Source of the DNA: an uncultured Variovorax sp.
Lineage (GTDB): Bacteria; Pseudomonadota; Gammaproteobacteria; Burkholderiales; Burkholderiaceae
Reading direction: 5' to 3'
Length of the DNA: 11,376 nucleotides
NCBI GenBank assembly: GCA_946478645.1
Contig: CAMLCW010000156.1
Coordinates: 1-11,376, forward strand
Position numbers and translations under genes: made by a program. Positions 1-6,936 of this stretch are shown here, piece after piece; the first letter of the stretch is position 1; every line of letters starts with the position of its first letter. The notes beneath the pieces are model-generated. The model was not told the origin of the DNA. It saw only the letters and a program-made list of their open reading frames with translations, and made no database searches.

Positions 1-265
1 AGCGCGCCTCGGCCACGCGGGCCGCCGCGCTCGCCACATTCGGGCTCGCGGCTTCGGCTGCGGCGATGAGCTCGTCGAGCAGCGGATCGTCGAGCTGGCG
101 CCACCACTCGGCCAGCGATGCGAGCGACCCACCATGCGGCAGCGGCGCATGCCATTGCGCCGGCAGCGGCGCCTCGACCGCGGCGGGCGGGCGCGCGAAG
201 CCGCAGCCGGCCAGCAGCACCGGCACGCAGACGGCGGCGGCGATGGATCGAAGTCTTTTTCTCAT
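1..265 (-). CDS. NodT/OprM-family outer-membrane efflux lipoprotein (partial, N-terminal 88 residues)
   Basis: The visible part is the N-terminus of an outer-membrane factor of the kind that forms the exit duct of tripartite RND or MFS efflux pumps. The protein starts MRKRLRSIAAAV and has a lipobox LAGC at residues 18-21, so Cys21 should be lipidated after signal peptidase II cleavage. The following stretch reads AEWWRQLDDPLLDELIAAA and then AAARVAEAR, which matches the conserved N-terminal pattern of the NodT family (W..F.DP.L..L...A, then A.AR..EAR). The rest lies beyond the left edge, so length and barrel strands cannot be checked. Its ATG overlaps the TGA of the upstream TetR gene (ATGA), which implies one transcript and probably translational coupling. 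The pump's membrane-fusion and inner-membrane genes would be expected further left or elsewhere. The family call is fairly secure; the substrate is unknown. Confidence 0.85.
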   Translation of the reverse strand, partial: MRKRLRSIAAAVCVPVLLAGCGFARPPAAVEAPLPAQWHAPLPHGGSLASLAEWWRQLDDPLLDELIAAAEAASPNVASAAARVAEAR

Positions 266-990
266 TTTTTCTTTCTCCCGGATCGGACGGCGGTGGCCGC
301 GGGTTTCGCGGCGGCGTTCTTGCGGCGCAGGACCTCGGCCTCGACGAGCGTGATCGCGTAGCCCGTGAGGCGCTCGGCCCAGGCATCGACACTGCGCGGC
401 GTGTTGAGCAGCGACGGCCGGATCGCGTCGATCAGGTCCTGGCTCACGAACAGCTGCATCGCGAGGCCCGTGATCGCGAAGGTGAGGCGGTGCACGTCAT
501 CGTCGGGCCGCGCCAGGCCGAGATGCCGGCACAGCACACCCGCGATCGCCTGGTGCGGCGCCTTGATGTCGCGCTCCATCTCCTTGGCCCACAGGCTCGT
601 GGGCTCGAGCATTTCGCGCAAGTGCAGCTGGATGCACTGGCGCACGATCTCGCCCTGCTTGAGCGGCTCGATCATGCGGCTGTAATAGATGTGCAGCGCC
701 TCTTCGATGGACAACTCGGGCGCGCTGTAGACCGAGACGAAGTCGCCCGCGGTGCCGCCCATCGGCTCGCCGAAGGTGGCGGCATAGAGCCCGGCCTTGT
801 CGCCGAAGTAGTAGCTGATGGCCGAAATGTTGACGCCGGCCGAGCGTGCGATCTCGCGCGTGGAGGTCTTGGCGTAGCCCTTGGCCGCGAACAGCGCGAG
901 GGCGGCGTAGAGCAGGCGCTGGCGTGCCTCGACGCCGTCGCTGCGCGGCGCCCGCGCGGAGGAAATGACCTGGAGGGCGGTGGCGCTCAT
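262..990 (-). CDS. TetR-family transcriptional regulator, CecR-like (DUF1956-type C-terminal domain)
   Basis: A 242-residue DNA-binding repressor-type protein. The TetR_N helix-turn-helix spans about residues 22-68, with the typical ARQRLLYAALALFAAKGY helix and the recognition part TREIARSAGVNISAISYYFGDKAGLY. That pattern (N.(S/A)AI.YYFG.K..LY) is close to E. coli CecR/YbiH. The C-terminal half, with MIEPLKQGEIVRQ and the HLREMLEPT segment, resembles the CecR C-terminal ligand domain, though I recognise this from memory only. The C-terminus is basic (SGRKKK). The gene overlaps the efflux lipoprotein gene by 4 bases, so it probably controls that pump and itself. An 18-bp palindrome 23-40 bases upstream of the start is the likely operator. 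No Shine-Dalgarno precedes the ATG; a good -10 hexamer ends 7 bases before it, so the mRNA may be leaderless. TetR membership is certain; the ligand is unknown. Confidence 0.93.
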   Translation of the reverse strand: MSATALQVISSARAPRSDGVEARQRLLYAALALFAAKGYAKTSTREIARSAGVNISAISYYFGDKAGLYAATFGEPMGGTAGDFVSVYSAPELSIEEALHIYYSRMIEPLKQGEIVRQCIQLHLREMLEPTSLWAKEMERDIKAPHQAIAGVLCRHLGLARPDDDVHRLTFAITGLAMQLFVSQDLIDAIRPSLLNTPRSVDAWAERLTGYAITLVEAEVLRRKNAAAKPAATAVRSGRKKK

Positions 991-997
991 AGGCCGG

Positions 998-1003
998 ATT
1001 AAA
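998..1003 (-). promoter_or_regulatory. Candidate -10 element of the TetR gene
   Basis: Read on the minus strand the hexamer is TTTAAT, five of six matches to TATAAT. Seven bases separate it from the ATG at 990, so transcription would start at or next to the start codon. This fits the lack of a Shine-Dalgarno sequence. No convincing -35 hexamer is seen; that region is occupied by the palindrome at 1013-1030. Confidence 0.4.
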
Positions 1004-1012
1004 CCACGAAAG

Positions 1013-1030
1013 AAATCAAACGTTTGATTT
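1013..1030. promoter_or_regulatory. 18-bp perfect palindrome, probable TetR operator
   Basis: AAATCAAACGTTTGATTT is identical to its own reverse complement over all 18 bases. It lies between the TetR gene (start 990) and the divergent sigma-54 activator gene (ATG 1063 or 1072). Relative to a TetR transcript starting near 990 it covers about -23 to -40, overlapping the -35 region, which is the usual place for autorepression by TetR proteins. Spacing to the second gene would also allow control of that promoter. TetR proteins commonly bind dyads of this size. Assignment to this regulator is inference from position. Confidence 0.7.
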
Positions 1031-1062
1031 ACTTAAGGAGGGTTGAGCGCTTTGTCGCTACG

Positions 1063-2619
<1,557 letters not shown>

Positions 2620-2631
2620 AGGGGAAGGGAT

Positions 2632-2771
2632 CGGACTGCCGGACGCAGAGGGCGCAGAGGTTTCGCAGAGGGCGCAAAAAGGAAAACCAAAAAGGGATTC
2701 GTTCTCTTTCTAAAAGGCTGTTCTTCTGCGTCCTTTGCGAAACCTTTGCGTCCTCTGCGTCCGGATGTCCG
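2632..2771. repeat. 140-bp inverted repeat of the CGCAGAG type, copy A
   Basis: The left arm from 2632 carries GGACGCAGAGGGCGCAGAGG then TTTCGCAGAGGGCGCAAAA. The right arm, ending at 2771, is its near-complement (TGCGAAACCTTTGCGTCC, then TCTGCGTCCGG). Each arm holds several roughly 10-base repeats of a CGCAGAGG-like unit. About 40 bases pair across an AT-richer centre (about 2683-2720). Four of the arm differences are G on the left opposite T on the right, so they would be G-U pairs in a plus-strand RNA. A second copy is at 6784-6905. No protein is encoded. It begins 12 bases after the activator stop codon and could act as an RNA hairpin that ends or protects that transcript; this role is inference. 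Confidence 0.85.
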
Positions 2772-2809
2772 TGTTCATGCCTGTCCGCGAAAACCCTGAA
2801 CAACAAACA

Positions 2810-2843
2810 GACAGTTGCCTGAAAGTCAGACATTCAAACTGTC
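2810..2843. promoter_or_regulatory. Nested dyad, candidate enhancer (UAS) for the sigma-54 activator
   Basis: Outer arms GACAGTT (2810-2816) and AACTGTC (2837-2843) are exact inverted repeats. Inside them TGAAAGTCAGACATTCA (2820-2836) is an imperfect palindrome, 14 of 17 symmetric. The structure lies at about -91 to -124 from the transcription start predicted by the -24/-12 element. That is the normal range for binding sites of Fis-HTH enhancer-binding proteins. Direct evidence is the symmetry and position; which protein binds is inference. Confidence 0.55.
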
Positions 2844-2889
2844 CTGGAATCAGCCGAGCCAGCGTCTTTCCCTGTAGAGATACCTTTGT

Positions 2890-2902
2890 TATCAATGGCT
2901 TA
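2890..2902 (+). promoter_or_regulatory. Candidate IHF binding site
   Basis: TATCAATGGCTTA matches the IHF consensus WATCAANNNNTTR at every specified position. It sits between the candidate enhancer and the -24/-12 promoter, where IHF commonly bends DNA to bring a sigma-54 activator to the polymerase. It is rather close to the -24 element (5 bases between), so binding might compete with or extend along polymerase contacts. A 13-base degenerate match can occur by chance, but the context favours it. Confidence 0.5.
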
Positions 2903-2907
2903 GCACA

Positions 2908-2923
2908 TGGCATGAACTGTGCA
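2908..2923 (+). promoter_or_regulatory. Sigma-54 (-24/-12) promoter of the transporter operon
   Basis: TGGCATGAACTGTGCA fits the sigma-54 consensus TGGCAYRNNNNTTGCW with a single mismatch (G for the first T of the -12 block). The invariant GG and GC have the required spacing. The predicted start is near A2934, giving a 20-base leader before the ATG at 2954 that contains the Shine-Dalgarno AAGGAGA. The adjacent gene upstream is a sigma-54 activator with an intact GAFTGA loop, which strongly supports the call. Confidence 0.8.
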
Positions 2924-2953
2924 ATATTCAGTCACCCTTTCAAGGAGACAAGA

Positions 2954-4141
2954 ATGATCCGTCGCCACCTCATCGCGCTGGCCACCCTGGCCGCCTGCAC
3001 CGCCGCCGCGCCCTCGTGGGCCCAGTCCAGCGAGATCCGCATCGCGCACATCTACAGCAAGACCGGGCCGCTCGAGGCCTACGGCAAGCAGACCCAGACC
3101 GGCTTCTTGATGGGCCTGGACTACGCCACCGGCGGCACCATGGCGGTCAACGGCAAGAAGCTGGTGGTGCTCGAGAAGGACGACCAGGGCAAGCCCGACC
3201 TCGGCAAGTCGCTGCTGGCGGCCGCCTATTCGGACGACAAGGCCGCGCTGGCCGTGGGCCCGACCGCCTCGGGTGTGGCGCTCGCGATGCTGCCGGTGGC
3301 CGAGGAATACAAGAAGATCCTGATCGTCGAACCGGCGGTGGCCGACTCGATCACGGGCGAGAAGTGGAACAAGTACATCTTCCGCACCGGCCGCAATTCG
3401 AGCCAGGACGCGATCTCGAACGCGGTGGCCGTCGACAAGGCCGGCGTCACGGTGGCCACGCTCGCGCAGGACAACGCCTTCGGCCGCGATGGCGTCAAGG
3501 CCTTCGGCGCCGCGCTCAAGAAGGCGAAGCTGGTGCACGAGGAATACCTGCCGCCCGCGACCACCGACTTCACGGCCGGCGCGCAGCGCCTGATCGACAA
3601 GCTCAAGGACCAGCCGGGCCGCAAGATCATCTGGATCGTCTGGGCCGGCGCGGGCAACCCGTTCAAGATCGTCGACCTCGACCTGAAGCGCTACGGCATC
3701 GAGATCGCCACCGGCGGCAACATCCTGCCGGCGATGGCGGCCTACAAGAACCTGCCGGGCATGGAAGGCGCGGCCTACTACTACTTCGGGATTCCGAAGA
3801 ACCCGGTGAACGAAGCGATGGTGTCGGCGCACTACAAGGAATTCAAGGCGCCGCCCGACTTCTTCACGGCCGGCGGCTTCTCGGCCGCGATGGCGGTGGT
3901 CACGGCGCTCAAGAAGACCGGCGGCGAGACCGGCACCAACAAGCTCATCGCCGCCATGGAAGGCATGAGCTTCGACACGCCCAAGGGCAAGATGACCTTC
4001 CGCAAGGAAGACCACCAGGCGATGCAGTCGATGTACCACTTCAAGATCAAGGCCGACCCGGCGTTCGCCTGGGGCGTGCCCGAGCTGGTGCGCGAGATCA
4101 AGCCCGAAGAGATGGACATCCCCATCAAGAACAAGCGCTGA
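2954..4141 (+). CDS. LIV/HAAT-type ABC transporter periplasmic substrate-binding protein
   Basis: A 395-residue type I periplasmic binding protein (Peripla_BP_6, leucine/isoleucine/valine-binding-like) that would deliver a small molecule to the permeases encoded downstream. The signal peptide is MIRRHLIALATLAACTAAAPSWA, with signal peptidase I cleavage expected after Ala23. The mature part opens EIRIAHIYSKTGPLEAYGKQ, the usual first strand and ligand loop of this family. It continues with DDQGKPD, AVGPTASGVALAMLPVAEEY, FRTGRNSSQD and QDNAFGRDGVKAF, all at family-typical positions. The start is set by AAGGAGA at 2942-2948, six bases before the ATG, and by the signal peptide. The reading frame is open further upstream only through the repeat. 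It is the first gene after the sigma-54 promoter. Ligand preference is not readable: proteins of this family bind amino acids, amides, urea, aromatic acids and others. Confidence 0.95.
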   Translation: MIRRHLIALATLAACTAAAPSWAQSSEIRIAHIYSKTGPLEAYGKQTQTGFLMGLDYATGGTMAVNGKKLVVLEKDDQGKPDLGKSLLAAAYSDDKAALAVGPTASGVALAMLPVAEEYKKILIVEPAVADSITGEKWNKYIFRTGRNSSQDAISNAVAVDKAGVTVATLAQDNAFGRDGVKAFGAALKKAKLVHEEYLPPATTDFTAGAQRLIDKLKDQPGRKIIWIVWAGAGNPFKIVDLDLKRYGIEIATGGNILPAMAAYKNLPGMEGAAYYYFGIPKNPVNEAMVSAHYKEFKAPPDFFTAGGFSAAMAVVTALKKTGGETGTNKLIAAMEGMSFDTPKGKMTFRKEDHQAMQSMYHFKIKADPAFAWGVPELVREIKPEEMDIPIKNKR

Positions 4142-4160
4142 GCCCGGGCACCGCCAGACG

Positions 4161-4928
4161 ATGCTCGAGACCCGCGACCTGACCATCCGCTTCGGCGGGC
4201 ACGTGGCCGTGAACGGCGTGAGCTGCGCCTTCGCGCCCGGCACGCTGACGGCCATCGTCGGCCCGAACGGCGCGGGCAAGACCACTTACTTCAACCTGAT
4301 CTCGGGCCAGCTCAAGGCGAGCGCGGGCACGGTGTCGCTCGACGGTCAGCCGCTCGCGGGCCTGTCGCCGTCGGCGCGCACGCGTGCCGGGCTGGGGCGG
4401 GCCTTCCAGCTCACCAACCTGTTTCCGAACCTCACGGTGCGCGAGAACGTGCGCCTCGCGGTGCAGGCCACGCGCGAGGGTGCGCACCGGCGCGGTCTCA
4501 ACCTGTGGAGCATCTGGAGCGACCACCATGCCTTGACCGAGCGCGCCGAGCAGATCCTGGCCGACGTGGCGCTGGCGCCGCGCGCGCATGCCACGGTGGC
4601 GAGCCTGCCGCACGGCGACCAGCGCAAGCTCGAAGTGGCGCTCCTGATCGCGCTCGAACCCAAGGTGTTCATGTTCGACGAACCGACCGCCGGCATGAAC
4701 GCGGCCGAAGCGCCGGTCATCCTCGACCTGATTCGCCAGCTCAAGCAGGACCGAAGCAAGACCATCCTTCTGGTCGAGCACAAGATGGACGTGGTGCGCG
4801 AATTGGCCGACCGGATCATCGTGCTGCGCAACGGCACGCTGGTGGCCGACGGCGAGCCGGCCGAGGTGATCGCTTCGCCGGTGGTGCAGGAGGCGTACCT
4901 GGGCGTCGCGAAGGCGGTTGCTGTATGA
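4161..4928 (+). CDS. ABC transporter ATP-binding protein, LivG type
   Basis: A 255-residue cytoplasmic ATPase that powers the permease pair. Walker A is GPNGAGKT (34-41) and the Q-loop region is RAFQLTNLFPNLTVRENV (80-97). The signature segment reads LPHGDQRKLEVA (149-160), the degenerate form common in LivG proteins rather than LSGGQ. Walker B is VFMFDEPTAGMN (169-180) and the switch histidine is His207 (LLVEHKMD). The long insertion after the Q-loop (about 101-128) and the AGMN D-loop distinguish LivG from LivF. It follows the binding-protein gene by 19 bases. No Shine-Dalgarno stands before the ATG, so it probably depends on coupling to the gene before it. The next ATPase gene begins 136 bases later, after a repeat element. 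Confidence 0.94.
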   Translation: MLETRDLTIRFGGHVAVNGVSCAFAPGTLTAIVGPNGAGKTTYFNLISGQLKASAGTVSLDGQPLAGLSPSARTRAGLGRAFQLTNLFPNLTVRENVRLAVQATREGAHRRGLNLWSIWSDHHALTERAEQILADVALAPRAHATVASLPHGDQRKLEVALLIALEPKVFMFDEPTAGMNAAEAPVILDLIRQLKQDRSKTILLVEHKMDVVRELADRIIVLRNGTLVADGEPAEVIASPVVQEAYLGVAKAVAV

Positions 4929-4944
4929 AGACTTCCATGTTTTT

Positions 4945-5056
4945 CTCCCTCCCCCTCCGGGGGAGGGCAGGGGTGGGGGCTGGCGGCCTTCACACCGCAG
5001 TGGCCTTTCAGGCGCCGCATGCCCCCATCCCAACCTTCCCCCAAAGGGGGAAGGAG
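4945..5056. repeat. G/C-run inverted repeat between the two ATPase genes
   Basis: Two 36-base arms at 4945-4980 (CTCCCTCCCCCTCCGGGGGA, then GGGCAGGGGTGGGGGC) and 5021-5056 (GCCCCCATCCCAACCTTCCC, then CCAAAGGGGGAAGGAG) are imperfect inverted repeats. They enclose a 40-base centre. Each arm is also a small palindrome around CCCCCT..GGGGGA. Elements of this look are frequent between genes in Burkholderiales, from memory. The last bases of the right arm form the Shine-Dalgarno AAGGAG of the next gene, so the element is part of its translation start region. Confidence 0.8.
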
Positions 5057-5064
5057 CAAGACCG

Positions 5065-5793
5065 ATGACCACCGAAAATCTTCTCAGCCTCGAAGGCGTG
5101 CACACGCACATCGGGGCGTACCACATCCTGCACGGCGTCGACCTGGCCGTGCCGCGCGGCCAGCTCACGATGCTGCTCGGCCGCAACGGCGCGGGCAAGA
5201 CCACCACGCTGCGCACCATCATGGGCCTGTGGCGGGCCTCCGAGGGCCGGGTGCGCTTCGGCGAGCGCGACATCGGCGCGCTGCGCACGCCCGAGATCGC
5301 CGGGCTCGGCATCGCCTACGTGCCCGAGAACATGGGCATCTTCTCGGACCTCACGGTCAAGGAGAACATGCTGCTCGCCGCGCGCAGCGCCAAGAACGCG
5401 CAGCAGATCGACGACACGCGCCTCGCGTGGATCTTCAAGCTCTTTCCGGCGGTCGAGAAGTTCTGGAACCACCCGGCCGGCAAGCTCTCGGGCGGGCAGA
5501 AGCAGATGCTCGCGGTGGCGCGCGCCATCGTCGAGCCGCGCGAGCTGCTGATCGTCGACGAGCCCAGCAAGGGCCTCGCGCCCGCCATCATCAACAACAT
5601 GATCGAGGCCTTCGCCGAGCTCAAGCGCAGCGGCGTCACGATCCTGCTGGTGGAGCAGAACATCCACTTCGCGCAGCGCCTGGGCGACAGCGTCGCAGTG
5701 ATGGACAACGGCCGCGTGGTGCACAGCGGCACGATGGCCGCGTTCTCCGCCGATGCGCAGCTGCAGCAATCTCTCCTGGGCCTCGCGCTATGA
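5065..5793 (+). CDS. ABC transporter ATP-binding protein, LivF type
   Basis: A 242-residue ATPase, the second nucleotide-binding subunit of the transporter. Walker A is GRNGAGKT (39-46). The Q-loop region reads YVPENMGIFSDLTVKENM (85-102), with the VPE form usual in LivF. The signature is LSGGQ (141-145) followed by KQMLAVARAI; Walker B is LLIVDE (161-166) with PSKGLAP after it. The end of the core has VEQN (196-199), where LivF proteins have Gln in place of the switch His. The start at 5065 is supported by AAGGAG at 5051-5056, eight bases upstream and inside the repeat's right arm, and by the family-typical N-terminus LLSLEGVHTHIG. The open frame reaching back to 4918 runs through the repeat and is not credible. 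The stop overlaps the next start (ATGA). Confidence 0.95.
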   Translation: MTTENLLSLEGVHTHIGAYHILHGVDLAVPRGQLTMLLGRNGAGKTTTLRTIMGLWRASEGRVRFGERDIGALRTPEIAGLGIAYVPENMGIFSDLTVKENMLLAARSAKNAQQIDDTRLAWIFKLFPAVEKFWNHPAGKLSGGQKQMLAVARAIVEPRELLIVDEPSKGLAPAIINNMIEAFAELKRSGVTILLVEQNIHFAQRLGDSVAVMDNGRVVHSGTMAAFSADAQLQQSLLGLAL

Positions 5794-6770
5794 AACTCGA
5801 ACTCGACTGGAAGCCGCTCGTTCTCGCACCGGTGCTGGCGCTGGTCGCGCTGCCGCTCACGGGCTCGTTCTCGACCTGGCTCACGCTCACGGTGGCGGGC
5901 CTGGCGATGGGCATGATCATCTTCATCATCGCCTCGGGCCTCACGCTGGTGTTCGGGTTGATGGACGTGCTCAACTTCGGCCACGGCGTGTTCATCGCGC
6001 TCGGTGCCTTCGTCGCGAGCAGTGTGCTCGGCCTGATGGGCGACTGGACCGGCTCGCAGGAGCTCTGGCGCAACCTCGTGGCGGTGTTCCCGGCCATGCT
6101 CGTCGCGATGGCGGCCGCAGGCGCGGTGGGGCTCGCGTTCGAGCGCTTCATCGTGCGCCCGGTGTACGGCCAGCACCTCAAGCAGATCCTCATCACGATG
6201 GGCGGCATGATCATCGGCGAGGAACTCATCAAGGTGATCTGGGGCCCGGCGCAGGTGCCGCTGCCGCTGCCCGAGGCGCTGCGCGGCTCGCTGTTCGTGG
6301 GCGAGGCGGCGATCAGCAAGTACCGGCTGCTCGCGGTGGCGGTGGGCGTGGTGGTGTTCGGCCTGCTGGCCTGGACGCTCGGGCGCACCAAGATCGGCCT
6401 CCTGATCCGCGCTGGCGTGCAGGACCGCGAGATGGTGGAGTCGCTCGGCTACCGCATCGGTCGGCTGTTCGTGGGCGTGTTCGTCGCGGGCAGCGCGCTC
6501 GCGGGCCTGGGCGGCGTGATGTGGGGGCTGTTCCAGCAGAACCTCGTGCCGCAGATGGGCGCGCAGGTCAACGTGCTGATCTTCATCGTGATCATCATCG
6601 GCGGCCTCGGCTCGACCGGCGGTGCACTGCTCGGCGCACTGCTGGTGGGGCTGATGACCAACTACGTCGGTTTCCTGCTGCCCACGCTGACGCAGTTCGC
6701 GAGCATCTTCCTGATGGTGGCGGTGCTGCTGTGGCGGCCGCAGGGTGTTTATGCGGTGGTGAATCGATGA
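5790..6770 (+). CDS. ABC transporter permease, LivH type
   Basis: A 326-residue, highly hydrophobic inner-membrane protein, one half of the transport channel. The family hallmark IASGLTLVFGLMDVLNFGHGVFIALGAF begins at about residue 49. Later come FIVRPVYGQHLKQILITMGG, the cytoplasmic coupling-loop region TKIGLLIRAGVQDREMVESLGY, and the C-terminal IIIGGLGSTGGALLGALLVGL, all standard for LivH. About eight membrane spans can be drawn by eye. The ATG overlaps the TGA of the LivF-type gene by four bases, so translation is likely coupled. After the stop, 166 bases hold repeat copy B before the partner permease. Length is slightly above the usual 290-310 residues because of the segment around GDWTGSQELWRN. 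Confidence 0.95.
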   Translation: MKLELDWKPLVLAPVLALVALPLTGSFSTWLTLTVAGLAMGMIIFIIASGLTLVFGLMDVLNFGHGVFIALGAFVASSVLGLMGDWTGSQELWRNLVAVFPAMLVAMAAAGAVGLAFERFIVRPVYGQHLKQILITMGGMIIGEELIKVIWGPAQVPLPLPEALRGSLFVGEAAISKYRLLAVAVGVVVFGLLAWTLGRTKIGLLIRAGVQDREMVESLGYRIGRLFVGVFVAGSALAGLGGVMWGLFQQNLVPQMGAQVNVLIFIVIIIGGLGSTGGALLGALLVGLMTNYVGFLLPTLTQFASIFLMVAVLLWRPQGVYAVVNR

Positions 6771-6783
6771 GGGCCGCTGAAGC

Positions 6784-6905
6784 CGGACTTCCGGACGCAG
6801 AGGGCGCAGAGGTTTCGCAGAAGTCGCAAAAGGGGATTTCAAAAAAAGCTTTTTCTTCGGCTGTTCTTTTGCGTTCTCTGCGAAACCTTCGCGTCCTCTG
6901 CGTCC
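6784..6905. repeat. CGCAGAG-type inverted repeat, copy B
   Basis: The left arm begins CGGACTTCCGGACGCAGAGG and runs through TTTCGCAGAAGTCGCAAAAG. The right arm (about 6870-6905) ends GCGAAACCTTCGCGTCC, then TCTGCGTCC. It is the same family and orientation as copy A at 2632-2771: the first 39 or so bases of the left arms differ at only about three positions. The outermost right-hand bases present in copy A are missing here. The centre contains AAAAAGCTTTTT (6843-6854). It fills most of the gap between the two permease genes, inside the operon, and holds no gene. Confidence 0.85.
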
Positions 6906-6936
6906 TGCCCCCGTTCCCGCATTCGAGAGCCTCCAC

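Noticed and set aside
118..1002. Plus-strand open frame of 294 codons over the TetR gene
   Set aside because: It is the mirror of a clear TetR protein and the start of an efflux lipoprotein; composition is that of a GC-driven shadow frame.
1024..1062. TTG start at 1024 extending the sigma-54 activator by 13 residues
   Set aside because: The TTG lies inside the operator-like palindrome, has no Shine-Dalgarno ahead of it, and the extra residues look unlike protein of this family. The AAGGAGG at 1035-1041 is downstream of it and 21 bases from the first ATG, so it supports neither start.
2632..2771. Repeat copy A as a CRISPR array or an insertion sequence
   Set aside because: The internal units are adjacent and imperfect without spacers, no cas gene is near, and there is no transposase or clear target duplication.
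2735..2953. N-terminal extension of the binding protein back to 2735
   Set aside because: It would read through the repeat, the dyad and the sigma-54 promoter and would bury the clear signal peptide that starts at 2954 behind a good Shine-Dalgarno.
4918..5064. N-terminal extension of the LivF-type ATPase back to 4918
   Set aside because: The residues (PPPPGEGRGGG and similar) are translated repeat; LivF proteins start near LLSLEGV, as from 5065.
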